The position numbers and the translations under genes were made by a program. A stretch of DNA of 64,000 nucleotides from Campylobacter concisus (GTDB taxonomy: Bacteria > Campylobacterota > Campylobacteria > Campylobacterales > Campylobacteraceae): the NCBI RefSeq assembly GCF_003048575.1, contig NZ_PIRZ01000001.1:310001-374000 (forward strand), in the 5' to 3' direction. The notes under the pieces are model-generated. The model was given only the letters and a program-made list of their open reading frames with translations. It ran no database searches and was not told the origin of the DNA. Shown here piece by piece: positions 9,208-18,052 of this stretch. The stretch's first letter is position 1, and each line of letters opens with the position of its first letter.

Positions 9208-9426
9208 TTAAAAATCAAATCCGCCGTCACTGCCAGTATTGCCTTTTGACATCGAGTTGTAGCAGCTATTTACGTACTCTTTTCTTGTCTCGCAGTCAAA
9301 AAATACTTCGCAGCTAAAGCAGCTTTTTTGCCCTTTTTGGCTTTGGCACTCTTGCAAAATTTTTGCTTTTTGCTTTAAGACTAGTTCAAATGCGTCAAGT
9401 GGCTCGTTTGCTTGTGCTTCTTGCAT
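9208..9426 (-). CDS. Small cysteine-containing conserved hypothetical protein
   Basis: A 72-residue protein of unknown function. It has a helical N-terminal half and then a cysteine cluster: CFSCEVFFDCETRKEYVNSC, with four cysteines in CX2C...C...C spacing that could bind a metal, and a glycine-rich tail. It lies between fbp and metG on the same strand, and its start overlaps the fbp stop by one base. I recall a similar small gene at this place in C. jejuni, which supports it as real coding sequence. Confidence 0.75.
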   Translation of the reverse strand: MQEAQANEPLDAFELVLKQKAKILQECQSQKGQKSCFSCEVFFDCETRKEYVNSCYNSMSKGNTGSDGGFDF

Positions 9427-10289
9427 TATTTTTGCTCGTAAAATTTATGCAAAAGAGAAATTTCATCACGTGAGCCAAAGAAGCATGGCGTTGTTTGGTG
9501 AATTTTTTCTATTTTTATATCAAAAAGTGTTTGATTTTTGCCGTTTGTCGTTGAGCCCTTTGCGTTTTCATATATGAAGGCAAATGGCAACACCTCAAAG
9601 ACTACTCTTAGCTTGCCATTTGGATGATCGCTCGTTGCTGGGTAGCTAAAAAGACCGCCACCTTTTAGTAAAATTTGATGCAAATCGCTCACCATCGCAC
9701 CTGAGTATCTTAGTCTGTAGCCTTGGTTGAATAGCTCGTTTATAAAATTTCTATGCGTTTGGCTCCAGCCTTTTTGCGTGGCTCCCGTGGCGTTTAGCTT
9801 GCCTTTTTCTTTTAGCTCAAGCTCTTTTACAAATTTAAACTCGCCATCTTTGCCAAGTCTATAAAATTTAGGCAAAGTGCCCTTTTTCTCAGCAATTACA
9901 AGCTCAAGCCTTGGGCCATATATGCTGTAAGCTGCGGCTATTAATTTTTCTGGTTTTACCTCGTCTTCGTAGATGCCAAAGATCGAGCCAACGGCAAAAT
10001 TTACATCAACTAAGCTTGAGCCATCAAGTGGATCGTAAGCGATGATAAATTTAGCGTTTTTATTGATCTCAAGCTCGTCCTCTTTCTCTTCGCTAATTAG
10101 CGCTTTTACGCAGGCAAGCTCTTTAAATTTAGCTGTGATGATCTCGTCGCTTTTGACATCAAGCTTTAGCTGTGTGTCGCCGGTTGCGTTTTCGTGAGTT
10201 GTGTAGCCAAGATCGGCGTATTTTATCACTTCGCTTATCTCTTTTGCGATCTCTTTTATGGTGTTAAAAATTTGGTTTAATTCTTGCAT
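9426..10289 (-). CDS. fbp: Fructose-1,6-bisphosphatase class I
   Basis: Gluconeogenic enzyme hydrolysing fructose 1,6-bisphosphate to fructose 6-phosphate, important in an organism that does not live on sugars. The metal-site motif [20 protein letters not shown] is intact, preceded by LISEEKEDE with its metal-binding glutamates. The substrate region includes [19 protein letters not shown] start at ATG 10289 (MQELNQIF), giving 287 residues. A longer in-frame form from 10325 would run into mobB. The mobB stop and fbp start overlap by one base. Confidence 0.96.
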   Translation of the reverse strand: MQELNQIFNTIKEIAKEISEVIKYADLGYTTHENATGDTQLKLDVKSDEIITAKFKELACVKALISEEKEDELEINKNAKFIIAYDPLDGSSLVDVNFAVGSIFGIYEDEVKPEKLIAAAYSIYGPRLELVIAEKKGTLPKFYRLGKDGEFKFVKELELKEKGKLNATGATQKGWSQTHRNFINELFNQGYRLRYSGAMVSDLHQILLKGGGLFSYPATSDHPNGKLRVVFEVLPFAFIYENAKGSTTNGKNQTLFDIKIEKIHQTTPCFFGSRDEISLLHKFYEQK

Positions 10290-10768
10290 TATACAGCCTT
10301 TGCATTTTTGATTATCCACGCACAAATGGCGTCTATATCGTCTAAATTTATATTTTTTATCTCGTAAGGAATTTGTTTTTTGTACGTTGCGATCGCATCT
10401 GAAAAGCTAAGATATTTTTCATCTATTTCATCTTTAAAAACGCTTAATCTTGGTAGTGGAAGCGTCTTTAGTCCTTCAACCAAGAGCATGTCAAACTCGC
10501 CGAGCATTTTAATGACATCATTAATTTCTTGTGGATTTTGTGAAAAATAAGTTGTTCTAGTCGGACTCATCACCACCACATCTGCTCCAGTTTGAGAAAA
10601 TTTAAAGCTATCCTTGCCTTCAACATCAAATTTAGCCTTGTCGCCCGGATCGTGTTTTACTATCGCGACTTTCAAACCATCATCTATAAATTTTTTTGCT
10701 ACCTTTAAAATAAGAGTCGTTTTTCCGCTATTTGAAGGGCCAGAAAAAGCGATAGCAAGTCTTTTCAT
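10289..10768 (-). CDS. mobB: Molybdopterin-guanine dinucleotide biosynthesis protein MobB
   Basis: MobB is a P-loop GTP-binding protein that assists MobA in making the guanine-dinucleotide form of molybdenum cofactor, used by enzymes such as periplasmic nitrate reductase and formate dehydrogenase. The Walker A is [13 protein letters not shown] at residues 8-20. The conserved [19 protein letters not shown] follows it, and DMLLVEGLK is the Walker-B-like strand. The length of 159 residues is typical. It is the first gene of the leftward run mobB-fbp-72 aa-metG-Mur-like. Confidence 0.93.
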   Translation of the reverse strand: MKRLAIAFSGPSNSGKTTLILKVAKKFIDDGLKVAIVKHDPGDKAKFDVEGKDSFKFSQTGADVVVMSPTRTTYFSQNPQEINDVIKMLGEFDMLLVEGLKTLPLPRLSVFKDEIDEKYLSFSDAIATYKKQIPYEIKNINLDDIDAICAWIIKNAKAV

Positions 10769-10849
10769 AAGAACCTTTTTTGTTAAAATTTCTCGCGATT
10801 ATAACTTATGTTGGCTTTAAAATTTATGAGTGAAATTTAAAAATTAAAA

Positions 10850-10858
10850 TGCTAAAAT
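10850..10858 (+). promoter_or_regulatory. Extended -10 element for the lipoprotein gene
   Basis: TGCTAAAAT lies 31 bases upstream of the ATG at 10889, within the 120-base divergent region. It matches the extended -10 favoured by Campylobacter RpoD, which often lacks a -35 box. The inference rests only on sequence match and position. Confidence 0.4.
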
Positions 10859-10888
10859 GGCAGAAATTTTAGAAATTTAAGAGTTTTT

Positions 10889-11368
10889 ATGAGTAAATTT
10901 ATATCGTTTTTTGTATTTATTTTGATGATATTTGGCTGTGCTGGTGAAAAAGTAATTGTACATGAGCCGTTAAAAAATGAGCTTTTGGCTTACACAAGCA
11001 AGAGCGAGATCATTGACGGCACCGATAGAACGCTAATTATAGCAACTTATCTAAATCCTATTTATAACTCAGATTTAGATGCAAGCAAAGAGCACTTTTT
11101 GGTGGCCATAAATCCAAAAGAGTACGCTAGTGAGCTAAATAATATTAAGGTAAACAACGACTCAAATGCCACAAATGCAAGGCTCTTGGATGAAAATGAC
11201 GAGATGCTAAAATTTGCCGGATTTTCTATGCCTTGGGCGGTTTATTATGAAGTCACTGCACCAAGTAAGCAAAGCGACGATCTTGCGCTTAGTTTCGAAA
11301 TTTATCAGTCAAAGCCGGTTTTGTTAAATTTTCGAAAAGTTGCGAAATCTTTATATTGGAACCAGTAA
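10889..11368 (+). CDS. Putative lipoprotein
   Basis: A 159-residue protein of unknown function. It begins with a lipoprotein signal peptide, MSKFISFFVFILMIFGC, with the lipobox ending at Cys17, so it is likely anchored by lipid. The mature part has no motif I recognise. Its 3' end overlaps the 3' end of slt on the opposite strand by 80 bases, which is unusually long for this genome. It is a single-gene unit with its own promoter. Confidence 0.8.
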   Translation: MSKFISFFVFILMIFGCAGEKVIVHEPLKNELLAYTSKSEIIDGTDRTLIIATYLNPIYNSDLDASKEHFLVAINPKEYASELNNIKVNNDSNATNARLLDENDEMLKFAGFSMPWAVYYEVTAPSKQSDDLALSFEIYQSKPVLLNFRKVAKSLYWNQ

Positions 11369-12926
11369 GAGCCATATAAACAACGTAGTTTGCAAGTACC
11401 TTTTTGCCGTAGTTTCTAGTTTCTGCCACAGGTACAAATTCTAGTGATAAAAATGGCTCAAATTTTCCCTCTTTAAACATATCATCTCTTGTGATAAGCT
11501 TTTTGGTAAATCCGATACCGCCATTATATGCATAGGCTGTAAATAGCGGATGGTAGAGAAATTTATCAAGATAGTTTAGGTGGTGATTTGCAAATTTAAA
11601 TGCAATATCTGTTTTAAAAAGATCGTCCTCATCAAAATTTGGAATTTTTAACTCTTTTTTACCAATAGCATTTGCAAGAAACGGCATAAACTGCATCATG
11701 CCAAGGGCGTATGAAGTAGAAACAACGCTTGGGATAAAAAGACTCTCTTGTCTAGCCAATGCGTAGATCATCGATTTTCTCTCGTTGCTGATACCATTAA
11801 GCTCTGGTGAGGTTGGCATTAAAAAGTACTGCTTTTCCCAGCCATGTACCTTTTGCATGAAGTATGCATAGGCACCGATACTTTCGTTTGTATAAAATTT
11901 CTTCGCAAATTCGCTTGCTTGTGTGGCGTCCATATCCTTTGCAAGAGCTACAGTTTTGTTCCATAAAAACGGATCGCTCACGTCAAAATTTTCGATATTT
12001 TGCTTGCTAGGTTTTGGTACGATGACTTCGAGTGGTTCGCCACCAATCAAATCTCTTGCGTAAAGTGAGTAGATATTTGCATCCTTGCTGGCACTTAGCT
12101 CTTTTAAAAAGCTTTCGTTTTTGCTTATCTGATAGAGCCAAAATGTCGCATTGTCTCTTTGCCAAGCTCTTTCAAATGTACTTTTAGCTCTTGCAAAAAG
12201 ACTAAAAGCGATATCGTCTTGTCCTAGTAAAATGGCATTTAATCCAAGCGTAAAAGCATCATTTTTCTCAGTGATGGCTGGATCGATGCTTAGCAAATTT
12301 CTTCTAAAACCTTCATATTTTTTATTAAAAACAATATCGTTTAATAAATTTGTAAAGCCCTTTTGAGAGTATAGCTTGGTCATGAAATTTGAATCAAAGC
12401 TTTCGCTAAAAAGTATACTTTTATTTTGCGGGCTAGAGGCGTTAAATAGCTCTAGAAAGCTCTTTGTATCATTTAAATTTGCAAAAGCTTTAGCCGGATT
12501 TACTTCATTTAATGCGAGTAAAGTTTTTGATTTTTCTGGATTTGTCTTTGCAAGATTAGCTGCCAAAATTTCACGAGTATGATTGTCAAGCTTTAGGCTA
12601 AAAGCAATAGATGTTAGCAAATTTTGGCAGGTTAGATTTGCCTGGGTGATATTTTTTGCATTTATACCAGGACATTTGCTAGGAGCTGCTTTCGGAGGTA
12701 AAATTTTATCGATTGATTTTTGAACAAGGCCCGCTTTTCTAAATACATCACGCGAAAGATCTGCGATCTGATCTTTTGTATAGCTTCCCTCGTTAATAAG
12801 ACGGTTGATGTAGTAGTCTTTTGCTAGGCTTTTTGGCTCGTTTTTTAGCTCTTCATAGGTATAAATTTTGGCCAAAAGAGCAACACAGGCAAGAGAGAGA
12901 ATACTAAAGTGACGCAGCAAAACCAA
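11289..12926 (-). CDS. slt: Soluble lytic murein transglycosylase
   Basis: Slt cleaves the glycan strands of peptidoglycan in the periplasm, leaving 1,6-anhydromuramic ends. It has a signal peptide (FSILSLACVALLAKIYTYEEL), a long helical superhelix region as in Slt70, and a goose-lysozyme-like catalytic domain: ALARQESLFIPSVVSTSYAL with the catalytic Glu, then GMMQFMPFLANAIG and AYNGGIG. At 545 residues it is shorter than E. coli Slt70. Its start overlaps the YggT gene by 23 bases, so the two are co-transcribed. Confidence 0.93.
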   Translation of the reverse strand: MVLLRHFSILSLACVALLAKIYTYEELKNEPKSLAKDYYINRLINEGSYTKDQIADLSRDVFRKAGLVQKSIDKILPPKAAPSKCPGINAKNITQANLTCQNLLTSIAFSLKLDNHTREILAANLAKTNPEKSKTLLALNEVNPAKAFANLNDTKSFLELFNASSPQNKSILFSESFDSNFMTKLYSQKGFTNLLNDIVFNKKYEGFRRNLLSIDPAITEKNDAFTLGLNAILLGQDDIAFSLFARAKSTFERAWQRDNATFWLYQISKNESFLKELSASKDANIYSLYARDLIGGEPLEVIVPKPSKQNIENFDVSDPFLWNKTVALAKDMDATQASEFAKKFYTNESIGAYAYFMQKVHGWEKQYFLMPTSPELNGISNERKSMIYALARQESLFIPSVVSTSYALGMMQFMPFLANAIGKKELKIPNFDEDDLFKTDIAFKFANHHLNYLDKFLYHPLFTAYAYNGGIGFTKKLITRDDMFKEGKFEPFLSLEFVPVAETRNYGKKVLANYVVYMALTGSNIKISQLFENLTKPALTDKFRN

Positions 12927-13197
12927 ATAAAAGCCTTATTAAAAATTGATCTAAAAATTGAAGTGCTAAAAGTACGATAAGCGGAGTAAAGTCGATACCA
13001 CTAAAATTTGTTTTTATGTAGCGCCTAATAAAGCTATAAACCGGCTCAGTTAGCCTATAAAGTAGCTGCACGACTGGCGAGCCAGGATCAGGTCTGACCC
13101 AGCTAATCAGAGCTGCTGCGATGATGACCCAAGTATAGACCGTGATAATAAGGTGCAAAATGTTTGCAATCGCTGAAAATAGGGTGGAAAGTATCAT
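12904..13197 (-). CDS. YggT family membrane protein
   Basis: A 97-residue inner-membrane protein with two hydrophobic halves. The family signature is present: AALISWVRPDPGSPVVQLL then RLTEPVYSFIRRYI and DFTPLIVLLALQF. YggT-family proteins have been linked to membrane-protein placement and osmotic-shock tolerance, but the exact role is not settled. It sits between gltX and slt with an eight-base gap to gltX. Confidence 0.92.
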   Translation of the reverse strand: MILSTLFSAIANILHLIITVYTWVIIAAALISWVRPDPGSPVVQLLYRLTEPVYSFIRRYIKTNFSGIDFTPLIVLLALQFLDQFLIRLLFGFAASL

Positions 13198-13205
13198 TTT
13201 TATTC

Positions 13206-14501
13206 CTAGATTAAAATTTTAGCTAGATCATCTTTGATGAGTGGATAGAGTTCGCTAAGCTCAGGGCCGTGAAGATCGTTTGTAAGAAGCGCACGTAGCG
13301 GCATGAAAAAGTTTTTACCTTTTAAATTTGTAGCGCTCATAAGCTCTTTTTTAAACTCATCAAATGTTTCGCACGCTTTTAAATTACGAGCTGCTTTTTT
13401 AATAATATCAAATTCATTTTTGTACTCATCTGGAGCTATTTTTGGTGAGTATATAGCTTCTACTTTTGCTTTTATCTCAGGCACTAGTGAGCTTTCTTGA
13501 GTGTAAAATTTAACTAACTCAGCCAAATTTTCATCTACGCCAAAAATTTCTTTTATACGCTCTTTTGAAGCAAGCTTGATGTGTTCTCTATTTATCTGCT
13601 CAAGTTTTTTCACGTCAAATCTAGCCGGAGAGCGTGAAATTTTGGTTATATCAAACCACTTTACTGCATCTTCGATCGTAAAAATTTCAGTTGGAGTTTT
13701 GTTTCCAAGAAGTATCAAATAGTTTGCAATCGCCTCAGGCAAAAATCCCTGCTCAAAGAGCCATTTTACACTTGATTCGTTCTCGCGCTTGCTCATTTTT
13801 TTACCTTCAATATTTAAAAGTATAGGTAAATGAGCGTAGTTCATCTTGCCGGTATAGCCAAGACCTTCGCGTATGAGGTCTTGCTTTGGTGTATTGCTCA
13901 CGTGATCCTCGCCACGTATGACAAAGGTCACGCCCTCAAGCATATCATCGACTGCGCAGGCAAAGTTGTAAGTTGGTGTTTTGTCTGCTCTCATGATGAC
14001 GAAGCTATCAACTGCGTCTGGCTCGAAGCTCAGCTCGCCTTTTATAGCGTCTGTAAAACTCATAGTGCGTGTCGGCTTTTTCATGCGGATGACAAATGGC
14101 TTCTCGCAGTTTAAAACTTCAGCATCACTTAGTCTCTCGCAGGTGCCGTCATATCTATATGCTACACCTTGCTCTTTTGCTTTTTGTTTTTTTGCCTCGA
14201 GTTCTTCTTCGGTACAAAAGCAAGCAAAGGCCTTTTTGTCGATAAGGAGCTTTGAAGCTAGCTGCCTGTGGAATTTTAAATTTTCACTTTGGATATAAAT
14301 TTGCTCTGGTTTTATGCCAAATTTGCTTAAAATTTCTAAGATATCTTTCTCTTTTCCCTCGATATTTCGCTCTTTGTCGGTATCTTCTATGCGTAAAATA
14401 AAGCCACTTTTATCTTGTAAAGAACAAATATAATTAAAAATAGCGGCACGTAAATTTCCTATGTGCATATCTCCTGTTGGAGAGGGTGCAAAACGATACA
14501 T
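13206..14501 (-). CDS. gltX: Glutamyl-tRNA synthetase
   Basis: Class I synthetase charging tRNA with glutamate. The first signature is [18 protein letters not shown] at the N-terminus and the KMSKR loop is [13 protein letters not shown] start at ATG 14501 ([10 protein letters not shown]), giving 431 residues; longer in-frame forms would run through the promoter into mscL. Epsilonproteobacteria usually carry two GltX enzymes, one of which (GltX2) charges tRNA-Gln for later amidation by GatCAB. I cannot tell from sequence alone which copy this is. Confidence 0.95.
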   Translation of the reverse strand: MYRFAPSPTGDMHIGNLRAAIFNYICSLQDKSGFILRIEDTDKERNIEGKEKDILEILSKFGIKPEQIYIQSENLKFHRQLASKLLIDKKAFACFCTEEELEAKKQKAKEQGVAYRYDGTCERLSDAEVLNCEKPFVIRMKKPTRTMSFTDAIKGELSFEPDAVDSFVIMRADKTPTYNFACAVDDMLEGVTFVIRGEDHVSNTPKQDLIREGLGYTGKMNYAHLPILLNIEGKKMSKRENESSVKWLFEQGFLPEAIANYLILLGNKTPTEIFTIEDAVKWFDITKISRSPARFDVKKLEQINREHIKLASKERIKEIFGVDENLAELVKFYTQESSLVPEIKAKVEAIYSPKIAPDEYKNEFDIIKKAARNLKACETFDEFKKELMSATNLKGKNFFMPLRALLTNDLHGPELSELYPLIKDDLAKILI

Positions 14502-14646
14502 AAGCTCATTCCTTACGTTAAATTTTGAGTTCGGATTATAACACCAGCTTGATAAATTTAAAGTTATGTAATTTGATTTTTTTAGCCGAAGCAAAGCATT
14601 TCTTGAATAAAATCCGAACAAAAATTTAACATTTTTAGGAGAAACA

Positions 14647-15048
14647 ATGAGTTTTATAAGCGAATTTAAAGAATTTGCAATGCGTGGAAATGTCATAGAT
14701 ATGGCAGTTGGTGTTGTTATAGGTGGTGCGTTTGGAAAGATCGTTTCGTCGCTAGTTGGTGATGTTATCATGCCAGTTGTAGGTGTTATAACAGGTGGTG
14801 TAAATTTCACTGATCTTAAGCTAACGCTAAAAGAAGCAGTAGATAGTGCACCTGCTGTTACAATAAACTATGGCTCATTTATACAAACAATGGTTGATTT
14901 CTTAATCATTGCTTTTTGTATTTTTTGTGTCATTAAAGCCTTAAATTCACTTAAGAAAAAGCCAGTCGAAGAGGCACCAGCAGCAGAGCCTGAAACGCCA
15001 ACAGATATAGCACTTCTAACCGAGATTAGAGATCTTCTTAAAAAATAA
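14647..15048 (+). CDS. mscL: Large-conductance mechanosensitive channel MscL
   Basis: MscL is the pentameric safety valve that opens under membrane tension after hypo-osmotic shock. The N-terminal helix plus TM1 reads [18 protein letters not shown] then [13 protein letters not shown], a very clear signature. TM2 lies around residues 79-100, followed by the basic KKK cluster and a C-terminal bundle helix. The length of 133 residues is standard. It is divergent from gltX with a 145-base gap and is followed by its own stem-loop. Confidence 0.97.
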   Translation: MSFISEFKEFAMRGNVIDMAVGVVIGGAFGKIVSSLVGDVIMPVVGVITGGVNFTDLKLTLKEAVDSAPAVTINYGSFIQTMVDFLIIAFCIFCVIKALNSLKKKPVEEAPAAEPETPTDIALLTEIRDLLKK

Positions 15049-15058
15049 CTTTTTAAAA

Positions 15059-15082
15059 TCAAAGGGGTAAAATTCCCTTTGA
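15059..15082 (+). terminator. Stem-loop after mscL
   Basis: TCAAAGGG and CCCTTTGA form a perfect 8-bp stem around an 8-base loop, 11 bases after the mscL stop. There is no strong T run on the plus strand, so termination may be partial. Confidence 0.55.
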
Positions 15083-15112
15083 AAATCCGTTAAATTTTGT
15101 CTTATTTTTATA

Positions 15113-15121
15113 TGCTAAAAT
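15113..15121 (+). promoter_or_regulatory. Extended -10 element for the Crp/Fnr regulator gene
   Basis: TGCTAAAAT lies about 30 bases upstream of the ATG at 15152, the same nonamer and spacing seen before other genes in this window. Confidence 0.4.
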
Positions 15122-15151
15122 GTTTTTTATTTTAAAAAGGCGAGTGAAAAT

Positions 15152-15790
15152 ATGATAGAAAAAATCCCGTTTTTTCAAGGCTTAAACGAAGAAGATTTAG
15201 CCAAACTTGAAGCCATAAGTGTCGTAAAAAAGTATAAAAAGGGTGAATTTTTATTTATAGAAGGCGAGGAGCCAAAATGGTTAATATTTTTGATAAGCGG
15301 CTCTGTTAAGCTTTATAAAACCACGGCAAATGGAAAAGAAATTTTTATTCATCAGTTAGCACCTATGAATTTTGTAGCTGAAGTCGTAAATTTTGAAAAT
15401 ATTGTCTACCCAGCTAGTGCCATTTTTACAATATCTGGCGAGGTGTTAAAGATAAATTATGAAAAATTTGCGGCAGAATTTTTAATAAAACCAGAAATTT
15501 GTATGAAATTTTTAAAATCAATGTCTGAAAAGATAAGAATCACAACAAATCTACTTCATCAAGAGTTAATTTTAAGCTCAGAAGAAAAAGTGGCTAAGTT
15601 TATTTTAGATCATGAAGATTTATTTAACGAGCTAAAACATACAAAAATTTCATCAATACTTAATATGACTCCAGAAACTTTTTCAAGAATTTTAAATAAA
15701 TTTAAAACCAATGGTTTGGTTAAACTTGACGAGAAGAACCAAATTTTGGAAAAAGATGTGGGTGGACTGCAAGAAATTTATTCTTATTGA
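15152..15790 (+). CDS. Crp/Fnr family transcriptional regulator
   Basis: A 212-residue regulator with an N-terminal cyclic-nucleotide-binding-like beta barrel (ISGSVKLYKTTANGKEIFIH is the typical core) and a C-terminal helix-turn-helix. The recognition region is SSILNMTPETFSRILNKFK. There are no Fnr-type cysteines at the N-terminus, so it should not carry an oxygen-sensing FeS cluster. It lies directly upstream of cycX-hao. Relatives such as C. jejuni NssR and the Wolinella Nss proteins control nitrogen-stress genes, so control of cycX-hao and perhaps of the NO reductase gene at 48781 is a reasonable inference. Confidence 0.9.
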   Translation: MIEKIPFFQGLNEEDLAKLEAISVVKKYKKGEFLFIEGEEPKWLIFLISGSVKLYKTTANGKEIFIHQLAPMNFVAEVVNFENIVYPASAIFTISGEVLKINYEKFAAEFLIKPEICMKFLKSMSEKIRITTNLLHQELILSSEEKVAKFILDHEDLFNELKHTKISSILNMTPETFSRILNKFKTNGLVKLDEKNQILEKDVGGLQEIYSY

Positions 15791-15845
15791 AAGTTAATAT
15801 CAAATAAATATTTTTATTTACTTAAAGAAAAAATTTATATATTTT

Positions 15846-15883
15846 TTGATAGTATTCACTTAAAATTTTCGTAAAAATTTACG
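15846..15883 (+). promoter_or_regulatory. Candidate Crp/Fnr half-site pair and palindrome upstream of cycX
   Basis: TTGATAGTATTCAC (15846-15859) has one perfect and one degraded half of the TTGAT-N4-ATCAA type. A TATATT at 15885-15890 could be the -10, putting the site near -43. Between them CGTAAA-AA-TTTACG (15870-15883) is a perfect 6-bp inverted repeat. The binding factor is unknown. Confidence 0.35.
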
Positions 15884-15910
15884 ATATATTGATAAATTTA
15901 GGAGGAAGTT

Positions 15911-16483
15911 TTGGCTGAAGTTAAGAAGAGATTTTTTGTTTGGTCATCTGTGATAATTGGTATCGTGATTGGACTTATAGCATCTATGGGTATTGCTGAT
16001 GCACTTCATGCAACTGGTAGCGGCTACATCTGTACCATTTGCCACACTATGGATCCTATGAATGCTGCATATCATGAAGATGTACACGGCGGCAATAACA
16101 AGCTTGGCATAAAAGCTGAATGTTCAGCCTGTCACCTAAATCATACAAGTGCCTATACCTATGTACTTACAAAACTTAAAGTATCGATAAATGATGGTTA
16201 TAAGACATTTTTTACAGATACTGACAAGATCGACTGGCGCAAAAAACGCGAGCATGCATCTCACTTTGTCTATGATAGTGGATGTTTGACTTGTCACTCA
16301 AATTTAAAAAATGTTATTCAAGCTGGTAAATCATTCTTGCCACATAGAGATTATTTCGTTCTTGGAAATCCTAATAAAAAATCATGTGTTGACTGCCACG
16401 AGCACGTTGGTCACAAGAATTTAGGACTACAAATCGATAAATTTGAAGCAATTAAAAAACAAGAAAACAATAAAACCAAGTAA
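15911..16483 (+). CDS. cycX: Tetraheme quinol dehydrogenase of the NapC/NrfH family (CycX-like)
   Basis: A membrane-anchored tetraheme cytochrome c that takes electrons from menaquinol and hands them to a periplasmic multiheme reductase. It has one N-terminal transmembrane helix (residues 10-30) and four CXXCH motifs: CTICH, CSACH, CLTCH and CVDCH. The first reads CTICHTM, the CXXCHXM form with a Met two residues on, as in NrfH. The TTG start at 15911 is preceded by AGGAGG at good spacing. It is nine bases from the octaheme gene, so the pair is one unit. I use the CycX name because the partner is not NrfA. Confidence 0.85.
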   Translation: MAEVKKRFFVWSSVIIGIVIGLIASMGIADALHATGSGYICTICHTMDPMNAAYHEDVHGGNNKLGIKAECSACHLNHTSAYTYVLTKLKVSINDGYKTFFTDTDKIDWRKKREHASHFVYDSGCLTCHSNLKNVIQAGKSFLPHRDYFVLGNPNKKSCVDCHEHVGHKNLGLQIDKFEAIKKQENNKTK

Positions 16484-16492
16484 GGAGGAGAG

Positions 16493-17860
16493 ATGTTTAA
16501 AAAGTCGCTAATGTTATTAGCCTGTCTAATGTCTTTTGGCTTTGCCGCAAACATGGATGCAAATAAATCTGATGCTTTAAACCTTAATGTTGTAAAAAAC
16601 ATTAAAGTTGCTCACAAAATGTCAGACTTATCAAAAAGCTGTGTTGAGTGCCACGCTAAAGAGACACCCGGCATAGTTGCCGATTGGAAAAATAGTCGCC
16701 ACGCTCACGTTGGTGTAAGTTGTATGGATTGCCACTCTGTAAATGCAGATAATCCTATGGCTTCAGTTAAGGTGCATCCAAAAGATTCTAACAACCACGT
16801 ATCAATGCTAGTTAGCCCAAAAACTTGTGCTAAGTGCCACGAGAATGAGGTTGAAGAATTTGTTAAGAGTGGTCACGCAAGAGGTGCTATGCAAATGTAT
16901 GCTAACCCTGCGATGGTAAAACTAATGTATCACTATGAAGGTATGGATCATCCAGAATACAAAATGGCTCCAGACGCTACTGGTTGTACACAGTGCCACG
17001 GAACCGTCATCAAACTAGACGCTGATCACAAACCTACAAAAGAGACTTGGCCAAACTACGGTATAGGTAATGTTTATCCTGATGGTGGCGTAGGCGGATG
17101 TAAATCATGCCACAGCGCACACACATTTAGCATAGCTGAAGCTAGAAAACCAGCTGCTTGTGCATCTTGCCACCTTGGACCTGATCACCCAGATATTGAG
17201 ATCTTTAACAACTCAATGCACGGACATATCTATAATAGCGAAGCTCACAAATGGAATTTTGATGCTGCTCCTGATACATGGGATGTACCAGACTTTAGAG
17301 CTCCAACTTGTGCAGCTTGCCACATGAGTGGTGTTGGTGAAACAACAACAACTCACAATGTTTCAAGAAGACTAAAATGGAACCTATGGGGCGTCAGCAG
17401 TAAGCTAAGAACAGCTGGTGATGAACAAGCTGCTGTTGTTTACGAAAAAACTGGCAAACTAACCATAGGAACGCCACTTGCAGGTCATCCAAATGGACCA
17501 GAAGCAGCAAGAGCTGAGATGAAGCTAGTTTGTAAAGCTTGCCATACATCAACTCATACAGATAACTTCTTCATTATGGGTGATAAGCAAGTAGAGCTTT
17601 ATAACGTTTACAATGCTGAAGCAACTAAGATGCTTGAAGAGTTGAAAGCTAAAAACTTACTACTCGCAGACGCTTGGGAAGATGAATTCCAAGATGTTTA
17701 CTATCATATGTGGCACCATGAAGGTCGTCGTATGAGACAAGGTGCTTTAATGGGTGGTCCTGACTACTCACACTGGCATGGAGTATTCGAAGTTAAAAAT
17801 GATATTAGAAAACTTCGTGAGATACACAAACAAAGAATGGAAACTGGTAAAGTTAAATAA
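16493..17860 (+). CDS. hao: Octaheme hydroxylamine oxidoreductase-like cytochrome (epsilon-type Hao)
   Basis: A secreted multiheme cytochrome of 455 residues with a signal peptide (cleavage near residue 19). It has exactly eight CXXCH motifs: CVECH, CMDCH, CAKCH, CTQCH, CKSCH, CASCH, CAACH and CKACH. NrfA has five hemes, and the heme count plus the C-terminal MWHHEGRRMRQGALMGGPDY stretch fit the octaheme Hao family. The epsilonproteobacterial form is known to pair with CycX, to lack the tyrosine that cross-links heme P460, and to work reductively, turning nitrite and hydroxylamine into ammonium. Reductive function here is inferred from the CycX partner. A strong terminator follows. Confidence 0.87.
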   Translation: MFKKSLMLLACLMSFGFAANMDANKSDALNLNVVKNIKVAHKMSDLSKSCVECHAKETPGIVADWKNSRHAHVGVSCMDCHSVNADNPMASVKVHPKDSNNHVSMLVSPKTCAKCHENEVEEFVKSGHARGAMQMYANPAMVKLMYHYEGMDHPEYKMAPDATGCTQCHGTVIKLDADHKPTKETWPNYGIGNVYPDGGVGGCKSCHSAHTFSIAEARKPAACASCHLGPDHPDIEIFNNSMHGHIYNSEAHKWNFDAAPDTWDVPDFRAPTCAACHMSGVGETTTTHNVSRRLKWNLWGVSSKLRTAGDEQAAVVYEKTGKLTIGTPLAGHPNGPEAARAEMKLVCKACHTSTHTDNFFIMGDKQVELYNVYNAEATKMLEELKAKNLLLADAWEDEFQDVYYHMWHHEGRRMRQGALMGGPDYSHWHGVFEVKNDIRKLREIHKQRMETGKVK

Positions 17861-17866
17861 TTCTTT

Positions 17867-17898
17867 ATAAGGTGGGTTTTCTCCCACCTTATTTTCTT
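17867..17898 (+). terminator. Rho-independent terminator after hao
   Basis: ATAAGGTGGG and CCCACCTTAT form a perfect 10-bp stem with a six-base loop, followed by a T-rich run, seven bases after the hao stop. Confidence 0.9.
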
Positions 17899-18022
17899 AA
17901 ATAACTATTAGATTTACTCAACTTAAATCATTTTTTATACGTTCAAAACTATACAATTTTTAAGACTAATAACATTAAAAGTAAGATATTAATTTTTATA
18001 GTACAAATTTAAAAATATAAAA

Positions 18023-18028
18023 TATAAT
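18023..18028 (+). promoter_or_regulatory. -10 element for the metallophosphoesterase gene
   Basis: TATAAT lies 25 bases upstream of the TTG start at 18053. The preceding 100 bases are strongly AT-rich with periodic A/T runs, as is typical of Campylobacter promoters without a -35 box. Confidence 0.4.
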
Positions 18029-18052
18029 TTTTTATTTTTACAAGGAGAATTT

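Noticed and set aside
14502-14810. 103-residue N-terminal extension of GltX
   Set aside because: It would overlap mscL on the other strand; the enzyme's conserved start [10 protein letters not shown] lies at 14501.
16493-17860. Annotation as pentaheme NrfA nitrite reductase
   Set aside because: Eight CXXCH motifs are present and the length is 455 residues, with the Hao-like C-terminal stretch; NrfA would have five hemes.
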